Assembly (NCBI GenBank): GCA_937876315.1
Contig: CALEHQ010000010.1
Span: 62,001-126,000, forward strand
Length of the DNA: 64,000 bases
DNA from: an uncultured Actinomycetes bacterium
Lineage (GTDB): Bacteria; Actinomycetota; Acidimicrobiia; Acidimicrobiales; Acidimicrobilacustridaceae
Direction of reading: 5' to 3'
Translations under genes and position numbers: made by a program
In this document: in pieces, positions 51,358-60,511 of the stretch
Layout: every line of letters starts with the position of its first letter
Numbering within the stretch: the first letter of the stretch is position 1
Notes under the pieces: generated by a model
Database searches by the model: none
What the model was told of the DNA's origin: nothing
What the model saw: the letters and a program-made list of their open reading frames with translations, nothing else

Positions 51358-53091
51358 ATGTCCGACGCAACGTACGACGAGGTCATCAAGGGCGGAACCG
51401 TCATCGATGGCACTGGTGCTCCCGCACGCATCGCCGACATCGGCATTCGCGACGGAAAGATCGTTGTTATCGGTGAAGTTGACGGCGACGCCACCATCAT
51501 CACCGATGCCACCGGCCGCATGGTCATGCCTGGGGTCATCGACGCCCATACCCATTACGACGCACAGCTCTTGTGGGATCCGGGTGCGTCCCCGTCAGCA
51601 AACCATGGCGTCACCACCGTGATCGCCGGCAATTGTGGATTCACGCTCGCGCCCCTTCGTCCCACTGTCGCCGAAGCGGAATACCTCCAGGAAATGATGA
51701 GTCGAGTTGAAGGAATGCCTCTTCCCGCACTCAAGACCATCAATTGGAACTGGGAAACGTTTGAGCAGTACCTCAACCAGTTCGAGAATCGCATCTCTGT
51801 GAACGCCGGGTGGATGGCCGGACATTGCGCCATCCGTCGCTATGTCATGGGCCCCGATTCCGTGGGCGGCGAAGCAACCCCCGAACAAATCGATGCCATG
51901 GTGGCCGAACTGCGCAAGGCCATCGAGGTCGGTGCCCTCGGATGGTCGTTTACGACATCGGGTAGTCACAGCGATGGCGATGGACAACCGGTGCCAAGCC
52001 GATGGGCTTCCAACGAAGAAATGCTCGCGATGGCTACCGAGGTCGGCAAGCACGAAGGCACCAGCCTCGAAGGCATCGTTCCCGGCTGTCTTGATCGATT
52101 CGCCGACGACGAAATCGAATTACTCGCGACATTGAGTGCTGCAGCAAAGCGCGTCATGAACTGGAACGTCCTCACCATCGACAGCCGCGAACCCGACCGA
52201 GTCGGTCGCCAGGTCGAGGCCTATGACCGCGCCAAGGAATTGGGTGGCCGCGTTGTCGCCCTCACGATGCCAGTGCTCGTTCCCATGAACATGAACTTCG
52301 CCACCTTCTGCGGCATCTGGCTTCTCCCCACTTGGGAAGAAACATTGCGTTGCGAGATCCCTGAGCGCATCACGCGTCTGCAAGATCCTGAGGTCCGCGC
52401 CAAACTTCTCACTGCTTCGAAATCTGAGGAAGCGGGCATCTACCGTCGCATCGCCGACTGGGAGGACTATGTCATCGGCGACACGTTCTCACCAGAAAAC
52501 GCAGGTCTGTCGAATCGAACCGTTTCCGACATCGCTGCCGAGCGCGGCACCGAGCCGTTCGACACGTTGCTTGACATTGTTGTCGCCGACGAGCTTCAGA
52601 CCGTTCTGTGGCCGGCTCCGAAGGACAAAGATCCCGAGTCATGGCGCATGCGAGTTGACGCTTGGAACGACGAACGCGTCATGATCGGTGGCTCCGATGC
52701 CGGTGCGCATCTTGACCGCATGTGCGGAGCAACCTTCCCCACACGCTTTTTGGGAGACATGCTCAACGGTCGCAAACTCATTCCCATCGAGCGCGCTGTG
52801 CAACTCATCACACAGAAGCCTGCAGAACTTTTCGGTCTCGTTGATCGGGGAACTCTGGTCGAGGGCAGTAATGCCGACATTGTCGTGTTTGATCCGGAAA
52901 CAATCGGGTCTGAAAACGCGCATATGGTTGCCGACCTGCCTGGCGGTTGTTCACGTCTGACCGCCGACTCTTACGGCATCGAACGAGTGCTCGTAAACGG
53001 TCAAGCAGTGATCATCAACGGTCAGTTCACCGGCGCAACTCCCGGCACTGTGCTCAAGAGTGGCAAGGACACCTACACCGTTCTGCCGTAA
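51358..53091 (+). CDS. Amidohydrolase (D-aminoacylase-like, metal-dependent)
   Basis: 577 residues from ATG 51358. IKGGTVIDGTGAPARIADIGI and MPGVIDAHTHYDAQLLWDP (the HxH metal motif) start it; GNCGFTLAPLRP, ITRLQDP and GGSDAGAHLDRMCGATFPTRFLGD (catalytic Asp), and KPAELFGLVDRGTLVEGSNADIVVFD end the barrel. This is the N-acyl-D-amino-acid deacylase/amidohydrolase 3 group; homologues in steroid-degrading actinobacteria are common but uncharacterised. Divergent from the ALDH gene and preceded by an operator-like palindrome. Confidence 0.85.
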   Translation: MSDATYDEVIKGGTVIDGTGAPARIADIGIRDGKIVVIGEVDGDATIITDATGRMVMPGVIDAHTHYDAQLLWDPGASPSANHGVTTVIAGNCGFTLAPLRPTVAEAEYLQEMMSRVEGMPLPALKTINWNWETFEQYLNQFENRISVNAGWMAGHCAIRRYVMGPDSVGGEATPEQIDAMVAELRKAIEVGALGWSFTTSGSHSDGDGQPVPSRWASNEEMLAMATEVGKHEGTSLEGIVPGCLDRFADDEIELLATLSAAAKRVMNWNVLTIDSREPDRVGRQVEAYDRAKELGGRVVALTMPVLVPMNMNFATFCGIWLLPTWEETLRCEIPERITRLQDPEVRAKLLTASKSEEAGIYRRIADWEDYVIGDTFSPENAGLSNRTVSDIAAERGTEPFDTLLDIVVADELQTVLWPAPKDKDPESWRMRVDAWNDERVMIGGSDAGAHLDRMCGATFPTRFLGDMLNGRKLIPIERAVQLITQKPAELFGLVDRGTLVEGSNADIVVFDPETIGSENAHMVADLPGGCSRLTADSYGIERVLVNGQAVIINGQFTGATPGTVLKSGKDTYTVLP

Positions 53092-53130
53092 TCCTGTCGT
53101 TCGAATCGCAAGACGAGTTCGAAGAAGCAA

Positions 53131-53168
53131 ATGAAGAAGGCCCGGGCGATTGCCCGGGCCTTCTTCAT
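53131..53168. terminator. Strong bidirectional terminator
   Basis: A 17-bp perfect stem (ATGAAGAAGGCCCGGGC arm) with a GATT loop between convergent genes ending at 53091 and 53186. Confidence 0.85.
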
Positions 53169-53185
53169 ACAGAGGTTGTCGTTAC

Positions 53186-54241
53186 TCAGACAGGAGTGTC
53201 TGCAAGCAACTTGCCGAGGTGCAGCAGGCTCTGGGTTGTTCCACCGAGGAACAGTTCCTGCTTCTTGGCCCAGAGGTAGTAGCGGTGCAGCGGGTAGTCA
53301 CGATCAACACCAACGCCACCGTGGAGATGGGTGCACGCACGCACGACACGAGCGCCACCCTCGGCCGCCCAGTACTTGGCTGACGCAGCGTTCTCTCCGG
53401 CGGGAAGACCGTCGTTGAGACGCATCGCTGCACCCCATGCAGTGAGCTTGATGGCATCGGCATCGATGCGGCAGTCGGCAGCGCGCTGAGCAACGGCCTG
53501 GAACGTGGCGATCTGACGATCGAACTGCACACGCTCCTTGACGTAGTCAGACATGATTTCGACGGCTTGAGCGGTGACGCCAGCCATGATGAGTGATTGA
53601 CCGGTCTGCCCGTATTCGATGAGACGATCGAGCGCATCGAGGTCGGCAATCTTTTCGCCAGCGGCACCGGCGAAGGTGACCTTGGCGTCGGGAATGCCAT
53701 CAGTTGCATCCTGACGCTCAACGGTGACGCCACTGGCCTTTGCATCGACGTAATAGAGACCATCGGCAGCCGAGACGATGAAGCCGTCGGCGACGGTTCC
53801 GAACGGAACGTTGGTCTTCACGCCAGTGAGTGCACCACCGGAAACCGAGAGGTACGGGGTGTGCACATCGCCAACGAGTTCATGCAACGCAACAGTGATG
53901 ATGCGTTCGCCTGAAGCAAGACCGGAGAGCAACTTCGGTGCATGTTCGGCAAGGAACGGTGCAGCCATCGCCATAACCGGAAGTGCCGGAACCTGAGCAA
54001 CGGTGCGACCGACCTCTTCAAGGACGATTGCTACCTCGGCGAAACCAAGACCCGCGCCACCATCGGCTTCGGGCATGCCGATTCCGACGATGCCGAGATC
54101 GGCAAGTTCACGCCAAAGGGCGAGATCGACGCCTTCGCCATCCTCGATTTCCTTGAGGTGTTCCATCGTGCAACGGTCGGTGAGCACCCGATTGGTGAGT
54201 CCGCGCAGTTCTTCTTGATCTGATGAGAATGAAAAATCCAT
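53186..54241 (-). CDS. FadE27-like acyl-CoA dehydrogenase subunit
   Basis: 351 residues, short acyl-CoA dehydrogenase: MDFSFSSDQEELRGL start, LGIVGIGMPEADGGAGLGFAEVAIVLEEVGR, RVQFDRQIATFQAVAQRAADCRID and HGGVGVDRDYPLHRYYLWAK. The central beta domain is atypical and the GGxxE base is not obvious, as in non-catalytic partners of heterotetrameric steroid ACADs (FadE27 with FadE26, ChsE2 with ChsE1). It is 17 bases downstream of the FadE26-like gene. Confidence 0.85.
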   Translation of the reverse strand: MDFSFSSDQEELRGLTNRVLTDRCTMEHLKEIEDGEGVDLALWRELADLGIVGIGMPEADGGAGLGFAEVAIVLEEVGRTVAQVPALPVMAMAAPFLAEHAPKLLSGLASGERIITVALHELVGDVHTPYLSVSGGALTGVKTNVPFGTVADGFIVSAADGLYYVDAKASGVTVERQDATDGIPDAKVTFAGAAGEKIADLDALDRLIEYGQTGQSLIMAGVTAQAVEIMSDYVKERVQFDRQIATFQAVAQRAADCRIDADAIKLTAWGAAMRLNDGLPAGENAASAKYWAAEGGARVVRACTHLHGGVGVDRDYPLHRYYLWAKKQELFLGGTTQSLLHLGKLLADTPV

Positions 54242-54258
54242 CTGTCTGTTCTTTCTGC

Positions 54259-55434
54259 TCAGCGCGCCGAGCGGGGGAAGCCAAGACCGAACATGGCGAT
54301 GAGATCGCGCTGCAGTTCGTTGGTTCCGCCACCGAAGGTGAGGATGATCGTGCCGCGAATGCCGGCCTCGAGTTGGCTACGAAGGATTGACTCAGGTGCG
54401 TCGGCGTCAAGATACGCACGCGGTCCGAGGACCTCCATGAGCATCGTGTAGGCATCGAGATAGAACTCGGTGCCGAACACCTTGACACTTGATGCGTCGG
54501 CCGGGTGCAACTTCTCGGTGCTTGCCGACCACGCAACCTTCCAGTTGGCGAGACGCAGGTACTCAAGCTTTGCGTGCACCTTGGCGAGGTTGATCTGTAC
54601 CCATTCCTGATCGATGACACGACGGCCGTCGGGAAGGAGCGTGTTCTGAGCCCACTCGCGCACGTTGGCGAGGTGGCGCTCAGGCATACCGCTTGAACAC
54701 AGGGTGACGCGCTCGTGGTTGAGCTGATTGGTGATGAGTCCCCAACCACCGTTCTCTTCACCAACAAGGAACTTGGCGGGAACGCGAACGTCGTCGAAGT
54801 ACGTGGCGTTGATGTCGTGCTCGCCCATAAGACGCAGCGGCTGAATCGTGATGCCAGGTGTGTCCATCGGAACGATGATCACCGAAATGCCCTTGTGCTT
54901 CTTGGCGTCGGGATCGGTACGGACGGCGAGCCAGCAGTAGTCAGCACCACCGGCAAGCGAGGTCCACATCTTCTGACCATTGATGACGTACTCATCGCCA
55001 TCGCGCACCGCACGAGTTTGAAGTGCTGCGAGGTCGGTACCGGCGCCAGGCTCGGAGTAACCGATGCAGAAGTGAATGTCACCGGCGAGGATAGGTGGAA
55101 GGAAGAATTCCTTCTGCCAATCGGTGCCGTAGTTCATGATGGTCGGGCCGACGGTGTTGAGTGTGAGCATCGGCACTGGTGCACCGGCGCGCATTGACTC
55201 GTCGAAGAACACGAACTGATCGATCGGGCCGCGAGCCTGACCGCCGTATTCCTTGGGCCAGCCAATGCCGGCCCACCCGTCGGAGCACATCTGCTTCCAG
55301 ACGTCCTTGGTGGCCTGACCGATGCCATGACTGTGCGAGAGAGCCTCGACAGTCTTGTCATCAAGCAGGTTGTCGTAATAGCTACGAAGCTCTAAGCGCA
55401 GGGCTTCCTGTTCTGGTGTGTATCCGATCTCCAT
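54259..55434 (-). CDS. FadE26-like acyl-CoA dehydrogenase subunit (steroid side chain)
   Basis: 391 residues from ATG 55434 (-10 TATGTT seven bases upstream). Blocks GWAGIGWPKEYGGQARGPIDQF, TLNTVGPTIMNYG, HFCIGYSEPGAGTDLAALQTRAVRDG and NGQKMWTSLAGGADY, HPADASSVKVFGTEFYLDAY and LTFGGGTNELQRDLIAMFGLG resemble mycobacterial FadE26 (ChsE4), which with FadE27 (ChsE5) desaturates C27 and shorter cholesterol side-chain CoA esters. FadE29 is a possible alternative. Divergent from the degenerate SDR gene. Confidence 0.86.
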   Translation of the reverse strand: MEIGYTPEQEALRLELRSYYDNLLDDKTVEALSHSHGIGQATKDVWKQMCSDGWAGIGWPKEYGGQARGPIDQFVFFDESMRAGAPVPMLTLNTVGPTIMNYGTDWQKEFFLPPILAGDIHFCIGYSEPGAGTDLAALQTRAVRDGDEYVINGQKMWTSLAGGADYCWLAVRTDPDAKKHKGISVIIVPMDTPGITIQPLRLMGEHDINATYFDDVRVPAKFLVGEENGGWGLITNQLNHERVTLCSSGMPERHLANVREWAQNTLLPDGRRVIDQEWVQINLAKVHAKLEYLRLANWKVAWSASTEKLHPADASSVKVFGTEFYLDAYTMLMEVLGPRAYLDADAPESILRSQLEAGIRGTIILTFGGGTNELQRDLIAMFGLGFPRSAR

Positions 55435-55441
55435 GGCCGGA

Positions 55442-55447
55442 AACATA
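55442..55447 (-). promoter_or_regulatory. -10 element, leaderless start at 55434
   Basis: TATGTT on the minus strand, seven bases before ATG 55434; no ribosome site. Confidence 0.5.
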
Positions 55448-55528
55448 GCCTCAGGCGACGGGCGTCACACAAGCGGAGCGGATGATTACTTTGTGTCGCA
55501 CGACAGCCTCCAAACTGGGGGAAAGAGA

Positions 55529-56113
55529 ATGGGGACAAACGTGAGGATCAAGGTTGTCGGCACAGGGCCATTGGCCGCCAAACTCAGCGCTGCGCTCAGC
55601 GGGCGAGGCCATGAAGCCACAGGCTCAGCGCCCTATGAGGCCCTTGTTTTTGCTCCTTGGGACCCCGCCCTCATGGTCCCCCGACCGATAGCTGAACTGA
55701 CCGATGCCGAGTTCGACCTGGCATGGCAACAAACGATGGATGCCGCTGTGGCCGCTTGCACCGAAGCCCGAACCACTTTCAACGGCAACGGGGGTGCAAT
55801 CGTCCTCACACTTCCCACGACCGCACTCGCCGGTGGCGACCACTACGCCCATTGGGCCGCCGCCGCCGAAGGGGTGCACATCCTCACGAAGTCGATCGCT
55901 CGCCAATGGGGCCCCGAGGGCATTGCCGTCAACGCCCTTGCGGTGTCTCCTGAATTAGTTCTCGCCGACGCAGTCATTGCCGGCCCCGTGTCCATTGCGA
56001 CTCCCGCCGTTCCCGATGCTGACCCCGGTGCAGTCGTCGAGTTCCTGTGTTCAAACGATGCCCGCAACCTTGCTGGGCAACTTCTCACTGTGGACGGTGG
56101 ATTATGGATGTGA
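55529..56113 (+). CDS. Degenerate SDR-like protein
   Basis: 194 residues from ATG 55529 (GGGGGAAAGAG site). The C-terminal half follows SDR order (IVLTLPTT, a helix ending LTKSIARQWGPEGIAVNALA and AGQLLTVDGGLWM). The cofactor motif is reduced to GTGPLAAKLSAALSGRG, and the YxxxK catalytic pair is lost (HWAAAAEGV). It is short by about 50 residues. Probably a non-catalytic partner of the intact SDR that follows with a ten-base overlap. Confidence 0.7.
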   Translation: MGTNVRIKVVGTGPLAAKLSAALSGRGHEATGSAPYEALVFAPWDPALMVPRPIAELTDAEFDLAWQQTMDAAVAACTEARTTFNGNGGAIVLTLPTTALAGGDHYAHWAAAAEGVHILTKSIARQWGPEGIAVNALAVSPELVLADAVIAGPVSIATPAVPDADPGAVVEFLCSNDARNLAGQLLTVDGGLWM

Positions 56114-56874
56114 ATCGATCTCTCGAAGGACGCGTCGCGATTGTGACCGGCGCCGGTCAAGGCGTTGGCGAAGGAATTGCACGCAAACTCGCAACTCTTG
56201 GTGCGCATGTCGTGATTGCGGCACGACGTGCCGAAACCGGTGATCCAGTTGCCGACGCGATTCGTTCCGATGGAGGTTCCGCAGAATGCATCGTCACCGA
56301 TGTCACCACCCGCGAATCAATTGCGGCCTGTATCGATTCCACGGTTTCATCGCGCGGCCGGCTTGACGTGATGGTGCACAACGCGTTCGCCGGTGGACAC
56401 GCAAGTCGTCTCGAAGAAACGCCCGCCGACGCGTGGTTCCAGATGTCGCGCACTTCAGCGTGGGCAAGTTTCTGGTGCGCACAACTTTCCTACCCTCATT
56501 TGAAAGCAAGTGACCAGGGTCGACTCGTGCTCGTGACCTCGCCCTCGGGCGTTGAGGGCAGCGCAAATATTCCCCTCTATTCACCGGCAAAAGCTGCACA
56601 GCGAGCAATAGCGAAATCGCTCGCTCGTGAATGGGGGCCAGACGGTATCTGCGTGAATTGCATTGCCCCTGTTGCCGAAACCCCTGCGCTTGCCAGCGCG
56701 TTCAGCCAAGTGCCCACACTTCGTGGGGCTATTGAAGCTCGCACTCCACTTGGTCGAATCGGCGATCCCACCGATGACATCGGCGGCGTCGTGGCATTCC
56801 TCGCCGGCCCCGACTCTGGCTATGTCAGCGGCCAGACCATCGTGTGCGATGGCGGTTCGTTCTTGGGGCTCTGA
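56104..56874 (+). CDS. SDR-family dehydrogenase
   Basis: 256 residues from ATG 56104, overlapping the degenerate SDR gene by ten bases. TGAGQGVGEGIA binds cofactor (Arg-Arg after strand 2 hints at NADP), VHNAFAGG replaces NNAG, VTSPSG supplies Ser and YSPAKAAQRAI the Tyr/Lys. Ends GYVSGQTIVCDGGSFLGL. The tight coupling suggests a heterodimer or heterotetramer with the preceding protein. Confidence 0.83.
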   Translation: MDVNRSLEGRVAIVTGAGQGVGEGIARKLATLGAHVVIAARRAETGDPVADAIRSDGGSAECIVTDVTTRESIAACIDSTVSSRGRLDVMVHNAFAGGHASRLEETPADAWFQMSRTSAWASFWCAQLSYPHLKASDQGRLVLVTSPSGVEGSANIPLYSPAKAAQRAIAKSLAREWGPDGICVNCIAPVAETPALASAFSQVPTLRGAIEARTPLGRIGDPTDDIGGVVAFLAGPDSGYVSGQTIVCDGGSFLGL

Positions 56875-56883
56875 GCCAAGAAC

Positions 56884-56889
56884 TATCGT
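56884..56889 (+). promoter_or_regulatory. -10 element, leaderless start at 56897
   Basis: TATCGT followed by seven bases and ATG 56897, inside the 22-base gap after the SDR gene; no ribosome site. Confidence 0.5.
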
Positions 56890-56896
56890 CATCGCC

Positions 56897-57808
56897 ATGC
56901 TTGAGATCCCCAAAGGAACACTGGTCTACGGCACTCAGTTGCCGATCCAGTCACAAAGTTCGCTGTACGCCGCAAAGTGGGAAGGCAGCGCAACTCCTGC
57001 CGACCTTGTGCGCATTGCGCAAGCCGCCGATCGCAGTGGTTACTTCTACGTCGCTGTGTGCGATCACATCGCGATTCCTGAAGACAAGGCTGCAGCGATG
57101 GGCCTTTGGTGGCAGGACTGCCTCACGACACTTGGCTTCCTTGCCTCAGCAACCGAAAACGTTGCACTACTCAGCCATGTGTTCGTCATCGCTTATCGCC
57201 ACGCGCTCACTGCAGCGAAGAGCTTCGAAACACTCGATCACCTTTCCGGCGGACGAGCGATCGCTGGCATTGGTGCCGGTCACGTTGAAGCGGAATTCGA
57301 TGCACTCGGCGTATCGTTCGCCGATCGCGGATCGCTCACCGATTCAACACTTATCGACTTCGCCGAAGCCCTTTCCAACACCTACGTCGGAAACATGGGC
57401 GCACTCCCCCGTCCGGTGCAGTCGCCTCGCCCCCCGATTTGGATCGGTGGATCCTCAAAGCCGGCAATCCGTCGTGCGGCTGCATACGAAGGCTGGCTGC
57501 CACAGGGCCCAGCCACTCGCGAAGGCCTCGATCTACTGATCGCCACCCGCGAGAAGCTCGGCAAAGCCGAAGAGCCCATGGCCATTGGCCACGTGGTCAT
57601 TCCCTACATCTACGTCGGTACCCCGAAGTCTGAGCGCCGCCAGCCGTGCTACTCGGGCTCGCCCGAACAAATCGCCGAAGCGCTTCTCGCCGAAACACCA
57701 GCTGAGGTGAATCAACTTCAGGTGAAGTTCGATACCGACAGCGCGGCCGAATATGCCGAGCAGGTCGAAGCCTTCGGAACACAGGTCGGCCCGCTTCTCG
57801 CTCGCTGA
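56897..57808 (+). CDS. LLM-class (F420-type) oxidoreductase
   Basis: 303 residues from ATG 56897. Luciferase-like barrel: DLVRIAQAADRSGYFYVAVCDHIAIP, CLTTLGFLASATENVALLSHVFV, HPLTAAKSFETLDHLSGGR-like AYRHALTAAKSFETLDHLSGGRAI, GIGAGHVEAEFDALG and PIWIGGSSKPAIRRAA. Typical of actinobacterial F420-dependent enzymes; cofactor inferred. It probably works on the same compound as the neighbouring SDRs. Confidence 0.86.
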   Translation: MLEIPKGTLVYGTQLPIQSQSSLYAAKWEGSATPADLVRIAQAADRSGYFYVAVCDHIAIPEDKAAAMGLWWQDCLTTLGFLASATENVALLSHVFVIAYRHALTAAKSFETLDHLSGGRAIAGIGAGHVEAEFDALGVSFADRGSLTDSTLIDFAEALSNTYVGNMGALPRPVQSPRPPIWIGGSSKPAIRRAAAYEGWLPQGPATREGLDLLIATREKLGKAEEPMAIGHVVIPYIYVGTPKSERRQPCYSGSPEQIAEALLAETPAEVNQLQVKFDTDSAAEYAEQVEAFGTQVGPLLAR

Positions 57809-57851
57809 ACCGGCAGTAACGTGGTCTCCTCGCAGATTCCGAGGGGGAAAC

Positions 57852-58655
57852 GTGGCAGTTTCAGAGAAGGACTATCCGGTCAAGGTCGGGACATTCCTAT
57901 TCACGATGGTCGAGCCTCATGAAGGCTACGAAGTCGCATACAACCGCTGGTATGAACATGACCACTTCTATTCGGGCTGCCTCATGGGCCCGAACGTGTT
58001 CGCGGGTGATCGTTTCGTTGCCACGCGCCGCCTGAAGAAGCTGCGCTCGAAAGCCACAAACGACATGACCCCGGACCCAAAAACGGGCTCCTATCTTGCG
58101 GTCTATTGGTGGCAAAAGGGCACGACCGAAGAATGCAACCGCTGGAACGTCGACAACGTCAACATGCTGCACCAGCAAGGTCGCATGTTCGCCGAGCGCG
58201 ACCACATCCACACACTCCTTTACGACATGCGCTGGAGCGAACAACGCGACCCCAAGGGTTGCACCATTGAACTCGGGCTTGATCATGGCTATCCCGGCAT
58301 CGTTGTCGTCACCGGTGATCTCAACGAAGGCGTGACCCACGACGAATGGGATGCTTGGTTCCGCAAGAACTGGCTCCAGGAAGCCTTCACCAAGAAGTGG
58401 GGACCTGACCTGGTTGGTAGTGGCACCGTCATTCCGCTTTCTGACGATGCTCCCGCCGACGTTGTGCGACCCGCCGCCGGACCACGCCGGTTCTTGCAGC
58501 TTCACTTCCTTGACCATGACGCTGAAAAGGGTTGGGAAAAGGGCTACGCGAAAATCGCAAAGGCAATCAACGAAAGTGGACTCGCCACCCATGTGTGGAC
58601 GAGTCCGTTCCAACAGACCAACTTTGGTACCGACGACTTCACGGACAAGATCTAA
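57852..58655 (+). CDS. EthD/dimeric alpha-beta-barrel-like protein, unknown
   Basis: 267 residues from GTG 57852 (GAGGGGGAAA site). Contains GYEVAYNRWYEHDHFYSGCLMGPNVFAGDRFVATRRLK, a pattern like the substrate-facing edge of EthD/dimeric alpha-beta-barrel proteins; a second similar half follows from about 165 (GIVVVTGDLNEGVTHDEWDAWF). It lies in a plus-strand run with LLM, SDR and epimerase genes (58656 follows with no gap). No function can be given. Confidence 0.6.
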   Translation: MAVSEKDYPVKVGTFLFTMVEPHEGYEVAYNRWYEHDHFYSGCLMGPNVFAGDRFVATRRLKKLRSKATNDMTPDPKTGSYLAVYWWQKGTTEECNRWNVDNVNMLHQQGRMFAERDHIHTLLYDMRWSEQRDPKGCTIELGLDHGYPGIVVVTGDLNEGVTHDEWDAWFRKNWLQEAFTKKWGPDLVGSGTVIPLSDDAPADVVRPAAGPRRFLQLHFLDHDAEKGWEKGYAKIAKAINESGLATHVWTSPFQQTNFGTDDFTDKI

Positions 58656-59582
58656 ATGTCACCTGCACCACTCACCGGAGCAAAGATTCTGCTTACTGGC
58701 GTTACCGGACAGGTTGCTGGGCCCCTCGCCCGCAACCTCGTTGCTGCTGGCAACACCGTGTACGGCACGTCACGATTCGCTGACGCTGACGCCAGAGCAA
58801 AGGTTGAGGCCGATGGCGTCATTCCGGTTGCCATCGATCTTGAAACCGGTTCGTTCGATGAGATTCCTGATGGGCTCGATTACGTCATCAATTTGGCAGT
58901 TGCGAAGTCGAACAACTTCGATCGCGACCTCGCAGCCAATGCAGAAGGTGTTGCTCTTCTGATGGAACGAGTGAAGGGCGTCAAGGCGTTCTTCCATTGC
59001 TCTTCCTGTGCTGTGTACGAACCAAATGGTCACGTAAGTCATGTCGAAACCGATGACCTCGGCGACAACCACCGAGCCATGGGTTTCATGACGACGTACT
59101 CAATTTCCAAGATCGCGGCCGAGTCGGCCGTGAAGTACGCGTCGAAACGCTTCGGAGTTCCCGCCGTTATCGCCCGACTCGATGTCCCCTACGGCCCCGG
59201 ACATGGCTGGCCACAGATGATGGTCACGCTTGCGCAAATGGGTATACCGACCACCATCAGCGCCGATGCACCGAACACGCATTGTTTCCTGCATGATCGC
59301 GACATTTTCGGCTCACTTCCGTACTTGCTCGAACAGGCCGATGTTCCCCCACCCATTTACAACTGGTGTGCGCCGGAACTTGTGAGCATCGAGGACTGGA
59401 CTGCCGAACTCACCAATCTCACTGGCGTAGAGATTCCACTGGTCGTAAGCGAACAGTGCATTCCGCCGAACCCAGTTGATCCATCGAAGCTTCTTGGACT
59501 TGGCTGGACGCCCACCGTCGAATGGCGTGAGGGTTTTCGCGAGATGGCCCAGAATTGCTTCCCCGATTTGTTTAGGGGCTGA
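58656..59582 (+). CDS. NAD-dependent epimerase/dehydratase-like (extended SDR) 1
   Basis: 308 residues. LLTGVTGQVAGPLARNL binds cofactor, VINLAVAKSNN follows strand 4, FHCSSCAVYE and YSISKIAAES supply catalytic Ser/Tyr/Lys, and RLDVPYGPG is typical. Not a sugar-nucleotide operon: neighbours are redox and acyl-CoA enzymes, so a hydroxyacid, lignin-like or steroid-like carbonyl substrate is more likely. Starts directly at the preceding stop codon (TAAATG). Confidence 0.82.
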   Translation: MSPAPLTGAKILLTGVTGQVAGPLARNLVAAGNTVYGTSRFADADARAKVEADGVIPVAIDLETGSFDEIPDGLDYVINLAVAKSNNFDRDLAANAEGVALLMERVKGVKAFFHCSSCAVYEPNGHVSHVETDDLGDNHRAMGFMTTYSISKIAAESAVKYASKRFGVPAVIARLDVPYGPGHGWPQMMVTLAQMGIPTTISADAPNTHCFLHDRDIFGSLPYLLEQADVPPPIYNWCAPELVSIEDWTAELTNLTGVEIPLVVSEQCIPPNPVDPSKLLGLGWTPTVEWREGFREMAQNCFPDLFRG

Positions 59583-59584
59583 AC

Positions 59585-60511
59585 ATGCTGAGTGACGAAA
59601 AGATCCTGATCACTGGTCCTGCCGGTCAGATCGCATTCCCAATGGCTCGCGATCTCGCCAAGGACAATGAGGTCTGGGGTATTGCTCGCTTCGGCGATCC
59701 CGACACCCGCAAGCAGGTGGAAGACGTCGGCGTAAAGACGCTCGCGATCGATCTTGGCGATCCCGACTTCAGCGAACTGCCCACTGACTTCACTTATGTT
59801 CTGCACCTTGCCGTTGTGCAGGTTGCGGGTCTCGATTACGACTTCGCCATTCGAGCCAATGCCGAAGGCACCGGGCTTCTGCTTCATCACTGCCGGAATG
59901 CGAAGGCTGCGCTCGTGATGTCGACCCACTCGGTCTATAAACCGCCGACCGATGGCGATCCGTGGCACGTCTTCAAAGAAACTGACGCATTGGGCGACGT
60001 CAATGCCGCCCACGCACCGAGCTACTCCATGTCGAAGATCTCCCAGGAAGCAGTGGCTCGCACCTGTGCCCGACTGTTTGATCTTCCTGTCACTATCGCT
60101 CGAATGAACGCGTCGTACGGCCCCGACGGCACCGGCGGACTTCCCATCATGCAGATGGACGCGCTTATGGCCGGCAACGCCGTGACCACTCGCTGGGATC
60201 CGTGCATGTACATGCCGATCCACACTGACGACATCACCGCACAGACAGAAGCACTGCTCGACGGCGCGTCGTCAACTGAAGCGACCATCGTGAACTGGGC
60301 TGGCGATGAGCCTGCAAGCGTTCAGGAATGGTGCGCATACATCGGTGAACTCGCAGGAATCGACCCGGTCGTGAACTCCGTGCCTGTGGAAGGCACACTG
60401 CGCGGATCGGTCACCGACAACACCAAGCGCGCGGCCCTCACCGGACCTTGCAAGGTCAGCTGGCGTGACGGCATCCGCGATGCCTTCGAAAAGCGTCACG
60501 GGAACAAGTAA
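59585..60511 (+). CDS. NAD-dependent epimerase/dehydratase-like (extended SDR) 2
   Basis: 308 residues, paralogue of the preceding gene with the same length: LITGPAGQIAFPMARDL, VLHLAVVQ, MSTHSVY and YSMSKISQEAVA (Tyr/Lys), RMNASYGPDG. Two bases separate them. Same-length tandem paralogues suggest paired subunits or two steps on one substrate. Confidence 0.82.
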   Translation: MLSDEKILITGPAGQIAFPMARDLAKDNEVWGIARFGDPDTRKQVEDVGVKTLAIDLGDPDFSELPTDFTYVLHLAVVQVAGLDYDFAIRANAEGTGLLLHHCRNAKAALVMSTHSVYKPPTDGDPWHVFKETDALGDVNAAHAPSYSMSKISQEAVARTCARLFDLPVTIARMNASYGPDGTGGLPIMQMDALMAGNAVTTRWDPCMYMPIHTDDITAQTEALLDGASSTEATIVNWAGDEPASVQEWCAYIGELAGIDPVVNSVPVEGTLRGSVTDNTKRAALTGPCKVSWRDGIRDAFEKRHGNK

